From JACPHD01 sp964431805 (GTDB lineage: Bacteria > Patescibacteriota > Patescibacteriia > Patescibacteriales > GWC2-42-12), in assembly GCA_964431805.1 (NCBI GenBank), contig CAYSKV010000002.1:60180-124179 (forward strand): 64,000 bases of DNA, written 5' to 3'. Position numbers and translations under genes: made by a program. This document shows, piece after piece, positions 1-7,540 of this stretch. A model generated the notes under the pieces. It saw only the letters and a program-made list of their open reading frames with translations. It had not been told where the DNA came from and did not search any database. Positions within the stretch are counted from its first letter, which is position 1. The number at the start of each line of letters is the position of its first letter.

Positions 1-1
1 C

Positions 2-916
2 GTAACTAATACTAAGGTAAGTCAAATAAAATATACTCAAGAAAAAAATCAATTAAATTTTATTATCTCGCCTAAAGATGGCTTTTTTAATTCATCGGAT
101 ATAACTTCAGGTGCTAGCGGTTTTAAATACGATTTAATTATTACAGTCGATACTCCCGACTTAGAATCTTTAGGCACTATCTATGATAATGACACTGAAT
201 TTTTTTACCAAACTCCAATTATCAATATTGATCATAGTTCAAATAACGAAGGTTATGGCCAAATTGATTTTATTGAACTTACGGCGGTAGCGACTTCAGA
301 AATTATTTTCTCGTTGTTTGAAAGCTTTGGCCGCGATCTAATAGACGAAAATATCGCCACTTGCCTTTTAACCGGTATGATCGCTGAAACTAAAAGTTTT
401 AAAACTAACAATGTTACTCCGCACGCGCTTTTAATCGCCTCTCAACTAATGTCTTTAGGCGCTAGACGCGAAGAAATCGTTAATTATCTTTATCGTTCAA
501 AAAGCATAAATGTTTTAAAACTCTGGGGACGCGTTTTAGCTAGACTGTCTAGTAGCTTAGATAATAAATTGGTTTGGTCAACTCTTTCTTCGGCTGATTT
601 TTTAAAAACTAACTCTACGGAGAAAGATTTAACCGATGTTATAGATGAATTAATCGTTAGCATTCCGCAAGCTAAAGTTATAGCCATTATTTATGAAAAT
701 AAAAATGTTAACGAAGAAGCTAAAAACGAACCAATTAAAGAAACTAATTTATTGCTTTACACTATAAAAAACATTGATTCATTAGCGCTATTAAAAGAAT
801 TCAACCCAACCGGAACAAAAAGCTTAGCTCGCGCGATTATTAATTTACCTATCGCGGAAGCAGAAACAACTATTATTAATGCGATTCAAGACAAGTTAAA
901 TAAATTACCGTTATAG
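2..916 (+). CDS. DHH-family phosphoesterase, 5' end missing
   Basis: The frame is open from base 2, so the N-terminus lies outside the window; 304 residues remain. Residues 49-53 (VDTPD) and 75-78 (NIDH) are the metal-binding motifs of DHH phosphoesterases, the RecJ/NrnA nanoRNase and pAp phosphatase group that degrades short oligoribonucleotides in the cytoplasm. The usual second His of DHH is Ser here (DHS), and the GGGH motif of a typical DHHA1 domain is not visible at the C-terminus, so the activity may be altered. A TTG at 314 would give a 200-aa protein but would cut off the DHH motif, so it is not the start. A terminator hairpin follows. Family assignment is firm; the exact substrate is inferred. 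Confidence 0.8.
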   Translation, partial: VTNTKVSQIKYTQEKNQLNFIISPKDGFFNSSDITSGASGFKYDLIITVDTPDLESLGTIYDNDTEFFYQTPIINIDHSSNNEGYGQIDFIELTAVATSEIIFSLFESFGRDLIDENIATCLLTGMIAETKSFKTNNVTPHALLIASQLMSLGARREEIVNYLYRSKSINVLKLWGRVLARLSSSLDNKLVWSTLSSADFLKTNSTEKDLTDVIDELIVSIPQAKVIAIIYENKNVNEEAKNEPIKETNLLLYTIKNIDSLALLKEFNPTGTKSLARAIINLPIAEAETTIINAIQDKLNKLPL

Positions 917-951
917 CCCTTGAAAAAAACTAAACTTAGTGTTAAATTAAT

Positions 952-974
952 AAAAAGGATTGACTCCTTTTTTT
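952..974 (+). terminator. Rho-independent terminator after the DHH gene
   Basis: An AAAAGGA/TCCTTTT stem with a five-base loop is followed by a run of T. It lies between the DHH gene and the tRNA pair. Confidence 0.7.
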
Positions 975-986
975 GTTTTAGGCTGG

Positions 987-1060
987 GGGCGTGTAGCTCA
1001 GCTGGTTAGAGCACGGCTCTTATAAAGCCGGGGTCGATGGTTCAAGTCCATCCACGCCCA
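987..1060 (+). tRNA. tRNA-Ile (anticodon UAU)
   Basis: A full cloverleaf: acceptor GGGCGTG/CACGCCC, D stem GCTC/GAGC, anticodon stem CGGCT/AGCCG with loop CTTATAA, and T stem GATGG/CCATC with loop TTCAAGT. Loop positions 34-36 read TAT, which would decode AUA directly. The discriminator is A and CCA is not fully encoded (ACCT follows). Most bacteria read AUA with a CAU tRNA modified to lysidine by TilS, so this anticodon is notable. It is followed 17 bases later by tRNA-Val. Confidence 0.92.
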
Positions 1061-1077
1061 CCTTTAAAATAATATTT

Positions 1078-1151
1078 GGACAATTAGCTCAGTTGGTTAG
1101 AGCGCCACATTGACATTGTGGAGGCCACAGGTTCGAGTCCTGTATTGTCCA
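1078..1151 (+). tRNA. tRNA-Val (anticodon GAC)
   Basis: Acceptor GGACAAT/ATTGTCC, anticodon stem CCACA/TGTGG with loop TTGACAT (anticodon GAC), T arm ACAGG-TTCGAGT-CCTGT. CCA is not encoded (ACCC). It is probably co-transcribed with the tRNA-Ile just upstream. Confidence 0.93.
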
Positions 1152-1207
1152 CCCTTGTTAAATATTGTAATAAACATTATAATATTTATATAACTTCTAA
1201 AAATAAT

Positions 1208-1672
1208 ATGGCAAATTTTTTTAAAAAACTATCTGGCATTGATGACAAAGAAAAAAATATAGATGAACAGGAACAATATGAAGATGAATTATTAGATGAG
1301 GAAGATCTGCCTTCAGGAGAATGGCTTGGTGGAGATTATGACGAAGGTCAGCTTTCAATTGACGTTTTTCAAAACCCAAATAGCATTATTGTTAAATCAA
1401 CCATCGCCGGTGTTAAACCTGACGATATTGATATTTCAATTAACAACGACATGCTGACCATCAGAGGTCGAAGAGAAATCCAGGAACAAATTTCTGAAGA
1501 AAATTATTTAATTAAAGAATGTTATTGGGGTGGTTTTTCCCGTTCTATTATTTTACCGGTAGAAGTTGAGGTAGAAAAAGTTGAGGCCTCTTTAGATAAT
1601 GGCGTTTTAACCGTAATTTTGCCAAAAGCCAAAAGCGCCAAACAATTTTCCATTAAAGTAAGAGAGAAATAA
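1208..1672 (+). CDS. Hsp20/alpha-crystallin small heat-shock protein
   Basis: A 154-residue protein. Small heat-shock proteins hold unfolding proteins in the cytoplasm in an ATP-independent way. An acidic N-terminal arm of about 45 residues precedes an alpha-crystallin domain (about 50-145) with the typical strands: SIDVFQ, SIIVKSTIAGVKPDDIDI, MLTIRG and the closing GVLTVILPK. The upstream frame extension to 1118 runs through tRNA-Val, so the ATG at 1208 was chosen. It lies 3 bases before the DUF3006 gene and probably forms an operon with it. No HrcA/CIRCE-type inverted repeat is seen upstream. Confidence 0.9.
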   Translation: MANFFKKLSGIDDKEKNIDEQEQYEDELLDEEDLPSGEWLGGDYDEGQLSIDVFQNPNSIIVKSTIAGVKPDDIDISINNDMLTIRGRREIQEQISEENYLIKECYWGGFSRSIILPVEVEVEKVEASLDNGVLTVILPKAKSAKQFSIKVREK

Positions 1673-1675
1673 ATT

Positions 1676-1891
1676 ATGTTAATTAAATTAACCGTTGACC
1701 GCTTCGAAGGAGATAAGGCCGTTTTAATAACTAGCGACGGCTCAAAGATTGTTTGGCCAAAAAACAAATTATCAGCCGACGTCCATGAAGGCGCAACTTT
1801 AAGCTTTGATATTGTAGAAGCGGCCGAACGGGAAAAACGAGATAAACAAACAGCTAAAGATATAATAAACGAGATAATTCAAAACTCATAA
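1676..1891 (+). CDS. DUF3006 domain protein
   Basis: A 71-residue protein with the DUF3006 pattern: an N-terminal beta segment LTVDRFEGDKAVLITSDG, a proline/lysine turn and a charged helical C-terminus (EAAEREKRDKQTAKDII). The function of this family is unknown. It starts 3 bases after the Hsp20 stop, so translational coupling is likely. There is no signal peptide or membrane segment. Confidence 0.75.
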   Translation: MLIKLTVDRFEGDKAVLITSDGSKIVWPKNKLSADVHEGATLSFDIVEAAEREKRDKQTAKDIINEIIQNS

Positions 1892-1914
1892 GATTTATTA
1901 TTAACACACCTAAA

Positions 1915-3798
1915 ATGCCGGAGATTATTAATGGCCAAACAGACAAGGATAAATCACGATGGTTGCTTACGCTGGCAATCATTTTTTTTATCTTACTGAT
2001 TCTAACCGCATCAGGCTTATTTATCTTTGATAAAATTTATCAAAATAAAATTTACCCAAACATTTTTATAGGCAACTTAAATCTTGGCGGTAAAACTATC
2101 GAACAAGCTAAAGAATTAGTTAATGCAGAAATTAATAAAATTAGCCAAACCGGCGTAGTTTTTTCTTATAAAGATAAGCAAACAACCATAACGCCAGTTA
2201 TTGCTTCGGCTGACGCTGATTTAGCCATTCAAATTATTAATTTTAACACTGATTTAACAACTGAAGCGGCTTTAAATTACGGCCGACATAATAATTTTTT
2301 TATAGACCTAGAAAAAAAATTATCTTTATTAATAAGTAAAAAACGATTACCGCTAATAATTTCTATTAATCAAGACCCGGCTGAAAAAATATTAAAAGAT
2401 GCTTTTATTGAAGCTTACCAACCAGCCGAAGATGCTAAATTAGTGGTAACAAAAACTCAAACTTCAGGCGTTTATGAATTTAGCATAACTAATGAAAAAA
2501 TGGGTAAAATTATAGATTACAAAGAAGCAATTGAACAAATGTTAAATAATCTCTCTAATCTTAATAGCCAGGAAATAAAACTTTTCACCACAACAGAATA
2601 TCCAAAAATTTTAGCCAAAGATGCTTTAAATATAGAAAGTAAGGCCAAAACTATTTTAGCCGGTGCGCCTATAACTTTAATCTATGTCGATAAAAAATGG
2701 ACGATTGAACAAGATCAACTAGCCGACCTTCTAGCTTTAAAATTAAATAATTCTGCTAATGATAAAGTAGGCGTCGGCTTGGATAAAATAAAAACTAGCG
2801 CTTACTTAAAAGAGCAAATCGCTTCGCAAATAGATCAAAAACCAATTGAAGCAAAATTTGAAATTAATAATAATAAGGTCAGTGAATTTCAAAACGGTCA
2901 AAGTGGCTTAGCGCTTAATATAGAAGCGACTATTGCAAAAATGGAAAATGAAATTACTAATTTAAAACCAATCGAACTAGTAGTTGAAGCTCAACCGGTT
3001 TTAGTTAACGCCGGTAACATAAACAACTTTGGCATTAAAGAAATAATTGGCGTTGGTACTTCAAATTTTAGCGGCTCACCGACTAACCGCCGACATAATA
3101 TTAAAGTAGGAGCCGCCGCGGTTAACGGCACGCTAATAAAACCAGGGGAAGAATTTTCTCTACTAAAAACTTTAGGCGAAGTTGACGGCACCACTGGTTA
3201 TCTTCAAGAATTAGTTATTAAAGAAGGTAAAACCATACCCGAATACGGCGGCGGCTTATGTCAGATAGGCACTACAGTATTTAGGGCGGCCGTCGCGAGC
3301 GGTTTACCAATAACTATGAGACGCAATCACTCTTACCGCGTTTCCTATTACGAACCGGCTGGCACCGACGCTACAATTTATGATCCTTGGCCAGATTTTC
3401 GTTTTATTAATGACACGGCGAATTACATTTTAATCCAACAAAAATTTTCCGGCGACACTATTTCATTTGAATTCTGGGGAACTAAAGATGGACGTCTAGT
3501 CGAAAATACTAAACCTACAATTTATAACATTGTAAAACCAGCGCCAACTAAAATTATCGAGACTACGGATTTAAAGCCAGGTATAAAAAAATGCACGGAG
3601 CACGCTCATAATGGCGCTGATGCCTACTTTGATTATAAAGTTACTTACTCAAACGGAGAAATTAAACAAGAAAGATTTTCTTCTCATTATGTGCCCTGGC
3701 AAGAAGTCTGTTTGCTCGGAGTAGAAAAATTAACCGCGCCGCCAGATACTACTGCAACTTCCACTGCAACTTCCACACTAAAAACTATAACTAACTAA
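1915..3798 (+). CDS. VanW family cell-wall protein with YoaR-like repeats
   Basis: A 627-residue membrane-anchored extracytoplasmic protein. Residues about 17-40 form one hydrophobic N-terminal anchor. Two or more YoaR-like putative peptidoglycan-binding segments fill about 50-350. The VanW domain (about 365-520) carries the conserved stretch GGGLCQIGTTVFRAA and the RNHSYRVSYYEPAGTDATIY block. The C-terminal part (KVTYSNGEIKQERFSSHYVP) resembles a G5-like strand pair. VanW proteins are linked to glycopeptide resistance clusters by name only; the biochemical role is unknown, and in CPR they are common surface proteins. A clear terminator follows. Confidence 0.88.
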   Translation: MPEIINGQTDKDKSRWLLTLAIIFFILLILTASGLFIFDKIYQNKIYPNIFIGNLNLGGKTIEQAKELVNAEINKISQTGVVFSYKDKQTTITPVIASADADLAIQIINFNTDLTTEAALNYGRHNNFFIDLEKKLSLLISKKRLPLIISINQDPAEKILKDAFIEAYQPAEDAKLVVTKTQTSGVYEFSITNEKMGKIIDYKEAIEQMLNNLSNLNSQEIKLFTTTEYPKILAKDALNIESKAKTILAGAPITLIYVDKKWTIEQDQLADLLALKLNNSANDKVGVGLDKIKTSAYLKEQIASQIDQKPIEAKFEINNNKVSEFQNGQSGLALNIEATIAKMENEITNLKPIELVVEAQPVLVNAGNINNFGIKEIIGVGTSNFSGSPTNRRHNIKVGAAAVNGTLIKPGEEFSLLKTLGEVDGTTGYLQELVIKEGKTIPEYGGGLCQIGTTVFRAAVASGLPITMRRNHSYRVSYYEPAGTDATIYDPWPDFRFINDTANYILIQQKFSGDTISFEFWGTKDGRLVENTKPTIYNIVKPAPTKIIETTDLKPGIKKCTEHAHNGADAYFDYKVTYSNGEIKQERFSSHYVPWQEVCLLGVEKLTAPPDTTATSTATSTLKTITN

Positions 3799-3825
3799 AA
3801 ACCGCTTCCATTTAGAAGCGGTTTT
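3798..3825 (+). terminator. Rho-independent terminator of the VanW gene
   Basis: A perfect 11-bp stem (AAAACCGCTTC/GAAGCGGTTTT) begins at the stop codon. Its A- and T-rich ends allow termination in both directions. Confidence 0.85.
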
Positions 3826-3830
3826 ACAAT

Positions 3831-3978
3831 AAAAAAAGACCGACTTGAGCGGGCAGGCAAGAAAATTTCTACAAGGCGAAGCATAGTTCGTAAACCATGT
3901 TATGCCTTATAAGAAGATCCCCATGCTTGTCGTGCCTAACCCGCTTAAATCGGCCTTTCTTATGTAATTTTTAAGTGA
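3831..3978 (-). ncRNA. Predicted structured small RNA, family unknown
   Basis: Read on the minus strand, a long imperfect rod forms. A 16-bp closing stem pairs 3940-3955 with 3838-3853, with G-U pairs. Inside it are an AGGCA/TGCCT helix, an asymmetric internal loop, an 11-bp helix around TATAAGGC/GCCTTGTA and a large apical loop. Seven U residues (3831-3837) follow the closing stem directly, as in an intrinsic terminator. A promoter-like TTGACA-17 bp-TAGACT lies just upstream. No convincing open reading frame is present. The rod with a central open region recalls 6S RNA, but the sequence does not let me name it. The + strand gives a similar fold but without a T tract. Confidence 0.5.
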
Positions 3979-3984
3979 TTTTAT

Positions 3985-4013
3985 AGTCTATCATAATTAA
4001 ATGGTCTTGTCAA
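3985..4013 (-). promoter_or_regulatory. Sigma-70-like promoter of the predicted small RNA
   Basis: On the minus strand, TTGACA (4013-4008) and TAGACT (3990-3985) are separated by 17 bp. The -35 box overlaps that of the uvrB promoter on the other strand, so the two promoters probably compete. Confidence 0.55.
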
Positions 4014-4035
4014 GTCATTTGATTTTTGCTATGCT
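4007..4035 (+). promoter_or_regulatory. Promoter of uvrB
   Basis: TTGTCA (4007-4012) and TATGCT (4030-4035) are separated by 17 bp, about 30 bases before the uvrB start. No Shine-Dalgarno site is visible ahead of the ATG. Confidence 0.65.
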
Positions 4036-4066
4036 TAGTTAGTTAAAAACACCTAATTAAATTTTC

Positions 4067-5884
4067 ATGCCAAAATTTGTACTAAAAAGTAAATTTAAAC
4101 CAACCGGCGATCAGCCAGAAGCTATCGCTAAACTTGTTAATGGCATAAAAAAAGGTTATCGCGATCAAACTTTGCTTGGTGTAACCGGCTCAGGTAAAAC
4201 TTTTACTATGGCTGGAATAATTGAAAAAATTCAAAAACCTACTTTAATAATTTCCCATAATAAAACTTTAGCTGCTCAACTTTATGGCGAGTTTAAAAAA
4301 TTTTTTCCTAATAATGCTGTACATTATTTTGTTTCTTATTATGACTACTACCAACCAGAAGCCTATATTCCGCAAACTGATACTTACATAGAAAAAGAAG
4401 CAACTATCAATGAAGAAATTGATCGCTTGCGTCATGCCGCCACTCAATCTTTATTAAACCGCGAAGATGTTTTAATTGTAGCCAGCGTTTCTTGCATTTA
4501 TGGGTTAGGAGATAAAGAAGACTATCGAGCGATGAGCAAAAATTTTTCAGTCGGACAGAAAATAAAAAGAAATCAACTGCTAAGAGAATTGGTCGCCATT
4601 CAATATGTGCGTGATGAAATAGAATTTAAACGCGGCAGTTTTCAGGTTAAAGGCGAAATAATTAACATCCACCTAGCTACTGGCGAAGCCGTGGTTAAAA
4701 TTATAATGTTCGGCGACATAATTCAAAAAATTTCTCTTTTATCAGGCCGTTTAATCAAAGGGAAACCCGTTATTAAATTAGTAAAAGGCGGCGAGGCAGA
4801 AACTAAATCTATAACCATTCTGCCAACTAAGCATTTTATGACACCGCGAGAAAAAATAGAGCAGGCTTTAATAAACATTCGCCAAGAACTTAAATTAAGG
4901 CTCGCGGAATTAAGAAAACAAGGAAAAGAGATTGAAGCTTATCGTTTAGAGAAGAAAACAAATTATGATTTAGAAATGATAGAAGAAGTTGGCTATTGCA
5001 ATGGCATAGAAAATTATTCTAGGCATTTCGCTGGACGGGCTCCTGGATCGCCGCCGGAAACCTTAATTGATTTCTTCCCTAAAGACTATTTAATGTTTGT
5101 TGATGAATCGCATGTTAGCATACCGCAAATTCGCGGTATGTATGCCGGCGACCAATCACGCAAACAAACCTTAATTGATTTTGGCTTCCGCTTGCCTAGC
5201 GCTCGCGATAACCGACCATTTAATTTTAAAGAATTCAACAGTAAAATTAATCAAGCTATTTATGTTAGCGCTACGCCGTCTGATTATGAAATAAAAAAAT
5301 CTAAACAAATTGTTGAACAACTAATTAGACCGACCGGATTATTAGATCCAGAAATTGAAGTTAGGTCGAGCCAAAACCAAATCCAAGATTTAATAAAAGA
5401 AATAAAAATTAGAACCGCTAAAAGCCAGCGAACATTAGTCACAACTTTAACTAAGCGTATGGCCGAAGAATTATCTAATTACTTGGCTGAACAAAAAATT
5501 AAAGCCGCTTATCTTCATAGTGAAATCGAAACTTTAGAACGAGTTGATATTTTACGCGATTTACGTTTAGGTAAATATGATGTTCTAGTCGGCATTAACC
5601 TTCTACGCGAAGGCTTGGACTTACCGGAAGTTTCGCTCGTAGCTATTTTAGACGCGGATATGTCAGGTTTTCTGCGCACCGAAACATCCTTAATTCAAAC
5701 CATGGGACGCGCCGCGCGCCATCTTAAGGGTAAGGTTATTATGTACGGCGATAAAATTACTCCGGCTATGCGTTATGCTATTAATGAAACTAAACGCCGC
5801 CGCCGTTATCAAGAAAATTACAACAAAAAACACGGCATTACGCCGCGCCAAATTACTGCCGAATTTCATGAAAGCATAATTTAA
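4067..5884 (+). CDS. uvrB: Excinuclease ABC subunit B, lacking the UVR tail
   Basis: UvrB is the ATP-dependent damage-verifying helicase subunit of nucleotide excision repair. Visible are the Walker A motif (GVTGSGKTFT, about residue 40), the beta-hairpin region (YYDYYQPEAYIPQTDTYIEKE begins near residue 92), the DEAD-like motif VDESH and the late helicase motif QTMGRAARH. At 605 residues it is shorter than the usual ~660-670 because the protein ends after the helicase core; the C-terminal UVR domain that contacts UvrC is absent. It is convergent with uvrC, with a single base between the stop codons. Identification is secure; the truncation is seen directly in the sequence. Confidence 0.97.
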   Translation: MPKFVLKSKFKPTGDQPEAIAKLVNGIKKGYRDQTLLGVTGSGKTFTMAGIIEKIQKPTLIISHNKTLAAQLYGEFKKFFPNNAVHYFVSYYDYYQPEAYIPQTDTYIEKEATINEEIDRLRHAATQSLLNREDVLIVASVSCIYGLGDKEDYRAMSKNFSVGQKIKRNQLLRELVAIQYVRDEIEFKRGSFQVKGEIINIHLATGEAVVKIIMFGDIIQKISLLSGRLIKGKPVIKLVKGGEAETKSITILPTKHFMTPREKIEQALINIRQELKLRLAELRKQGKEIEAYRLEKKTNYDLEMIEEVGYCNGIENYSRHFAGRAPGSPPETLIDFFPKDYLMFVDESHVSIPQIRGMYAGDQSRKQTLIDFGFRLPSARDNRPFNFKEFNSKINQAIYVSATPSDYEIKKSKQIVEQLIRPTGLLDPEIEVRSSQNQIQDLIKEIKIRTAKSQRTLVTTLTKRMAEELSNYLAEQKIKAAYLHSEIETLERVDILRDLRLGKYDVLVGINLLREGLDLPEVSLVAILDADMSGFLRTETSLIQTMGRAARHLKGKVIMYGDKITPAMRYAINETKRRRRYQENYNKKHGITPRQITAEFHESII

Positions 5885-5885
5885 T

Positions 5886-7154
5886 TTAAACAAATTGCGC
5901 TTTACTTCTTAATTTTCTATGATACCCAATCGCAAAACGATGCGCTTCGTCACGTACTCGTTTAATTAAATGTAAAGCTGGCGAAGCTAAAGGTAAAACT
6001 AATGGTTTATTTTCTCCGGGAAAAAATAATTTATCAGCCGCTAAAGCCGATCTTAAACCCTCTCCCTTAGAAATAGCAATAAGAGAAATTGTTAACCCTC
6101 TTTTTTTTATAATTTGACTAGCGACATTTAATTGCGCCTTACCGCCGTCAACAATAATTAAATCTGGCAACGGCCAATCATTAGCAAATCTTCTTTCTAA
6201 AATTTCTTTTAACATACCAACGTCATTAGCTTGACCTTGGCCGATTTTAATTTTAAATTTTCTATACTGATTTTTATCAGCTTCGCCATCGCTAAATACT
6301 ACCATTGACCCAACGGCGTTTTTACCAAAAATATTAGCGATATCATAACCTTCTATTCTTTTCGGCGCTTTTAGCAATCCAATTATTTTTGCCAATTCCA
6401 CTACATCATTAGCATATTTTTCTCCCACGCTTAGAACTCTTGAACTATCTAGCACTTGCTTCATATTTTTTAATTCAAATTTCAGCTTATTCAACTCCTC
6501 TTCTCCATTATTTTTTTTCTCTAATTTTTTAATTCTTATTTCTAAATTTTTAATTACATTTTTCTTTTTACCTTCTAAAAATAATATGAGCGGTTTAATC
6601 ACTAACTTTAGATACTCTGCTCGATTAATTTTACCGGCGCAAATTCCTAAACAACGACCGATTTGATAATAAAAGCAGGGCCGCTTTTGCGTTTTTTTCA
6701 TATTGCAATAAGGAAAAATTTTTCTAAGCGCGCGAACGGTTTCTCTGGCCGCTCGGGAACTTACGAACGGTCCAAAATATCTTCCAGTTTTATCAACGGT
6801 TCTGGTTAAAAATACGCCGGGGATTTCATCGCTAAGCGATATTTTAATATAAATAAATCTTTTATCATCTCGTAAAGTTACATTGTATTGTGGCTGGAAT
6901 TTTTTTACTAAATTAGATTCTAGAAGCAAGGCTTCAATTTCGCTATCAGTTTCTACCCATTTAATTTTAACTATTTGCTTTAACATAGAATATTTAGCCG
7001 GAGTATGATTAGCGCTTTTTTGCCAATAAGACAATACACGATTTTTTAAATTTGCCGCTTTGCCAATATAAATAATTTCGCCTTTGCTATTGTAAAACTG
7101 ATAGCTGCCAGGCGAAGTTGGAATATTTAATTTTTTTACATTTTCTATAGTCAT
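5886..7154 (-). CDS. uvrC: Excinuclease ABC subunit C, shortened
   Basis: UvrC makes the dual incisions in nucleotide excision repair. Domains in order: GIY-YIG nuclease (about 10-90, GSYQFYNSKGEIIYIGKA), a Cys-rich patch (C..C..C..C around 150-175), a coiled-coil replacing a clear UVR motif (about 205-240), and the RNase H-like C-terminal nuclease (YDIANIFG, IVDGGKAQL, RDEAHRFAIGYHRK). At about 422 residues it lacks the C-terminal helix-hairpin-helix DNA-binding domain. A TTG at 7163 is in frame three codons upstream; the ATG at 7154 was preferred. It probably acts with the uvrB product encoded convergently beside it. Confidence 0.95.
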   Translation of the reverse strand: MTIENVKKLNIPTSPGSYQFYNSKGEIIYIGKAANLKNRVLSYWQKSANHTPAKYSMLKQIVKIKWVETDSEIEALLLESNLVKKFQPQYNVTLRDDKRFIYIKISLSDEIPGVFLTRTVDKTGRYFGPFVSSRAARETVRALRKIFPYCNMKKTQKRPCFYYQIGRCLGICAGKINRAEYLKLVIKPLILFLEGKKKNVIKNLEIRIKKLEKKNNGEEELNKLKFELKNMKQVLDSSRVLSVGEKYANDVVELAKIIGLLKAPKRIEGYDIANIFGKNAVGSMVVFSDGEADKNQYRKFKIKIGQGQANDVGMLKEILERRFANDWPLPDLIIVDGGKAQLNVASQIIKKRGLTISLIAISKGEGLRSALAADKLFFPGENKPLVLPLASPALHLIKRVRDEAHRFAIGYHRKLRSKAQFV

Positions 7155-7195
7155 AAATTTCAACGAAATTTATTCTAACATAACATTATTTTATA

Positions 7196-7228
7196 TAAAA
7201 AACAACTCACCTAAAATGAGTTGTTTTT
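7196..7228 (-). terminator. Bidirectional terminator after ferredoxin
   Basis: AACAACTCA/TGAGTTGTT stem with a seven-base loop, flanked by A6 and T5 runs. On the minus strand it ends the ferredoxin transcript. Confidence 0.75.
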
Positions 7229-7243
7229 ATAATTTCTAATTTT

Positions 7244-7420
7244 CTATTTTACTTCAATCGCTTGCACCGGGCAACTCTCAGCCGCATTTTTAGCGCAGGG
7301 TGCTCCTGCTTGATTAATAATTTCCGCTTTGCCTTCAGCGCCTAATTTAAAGACAGCTGGGCATAAAGCTTCACAAGTCCCGCAACCAATACACAAATCT
7401 TTATTTATTTTTACAGACAT
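7244..7420 (-). CDS. Small 4Fe-4S ferredoxin
   Basis: A 58-residue electron carrier. The first cluster motif is CIGCGTCEALCP and the last ligand lies in SCPVQAIEV near the C-terminus, the pattern of a monocluster bacterial ferredoxin in which the second set of cysteines is reduced (one extra Cys in GAPCAKN). The ATG at 7420 gives the normal MSVKINKDLCIGCG start; a TTG five codons upstream is less likely. The redox partner is not in the window. It lies alone between a terminator and a dispersed hairpin repeat. Confidence 0.9.
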   Translation of the reverse strand: MSVKINKDLCIGCGTCEALCPAVFKLGAEGKAEIINQAGAPCAKNAAESCPVQAIEVK

Positions 7421-7430
7421 AATAAGTATA

Positions 7431-7540
7431 ATCAAATAAAAATTTTATGGCCGTAGAGCTTTGCTCGCTATAAAATTTTTATTTGATACATTATATTTTT
7501 TGAAAATATTAAAAACTTTTTTTGAAAAAGTTTTTAAAGG
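7431..7540 (-). repeat. Bipartite hairpin repeat, copy 1
   Basis: On the minus strand the element starts with a small hairpin AAAAACTTTTT/AAAAAGTTTTT, then an A/T linker, then a long hairpin. The long stem is ATCAAATAAAAATTTTAT paired with its complement, with a central GAGC-aaa-GCTC tip. The stop codon of the response-regulator gene (7534-7536) falls inside the repeat. Related copies are at 23202, 32116 and 52411, plus a fragment at 42280. Confidence 0.85.

Noticed and set aside
490..687. Minus-strand open frame inside the DHH gene
   Set aside because: Opposite-strand shadow with no motif and no start signals; the plus-strand frame has clear DHH motifs.
920..948. Promoter-like TTGAAA-17-TAAATT before the tRNA pair
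   Set aside because: A terminator hairpin follows directly, so it cannot be the simple tRNA promoter; left unassigned.
1118..1207. Extended N-terminus for the Hsp20 gene
   Set aside because: The extension runs through the 3' half of tRNA-Val.
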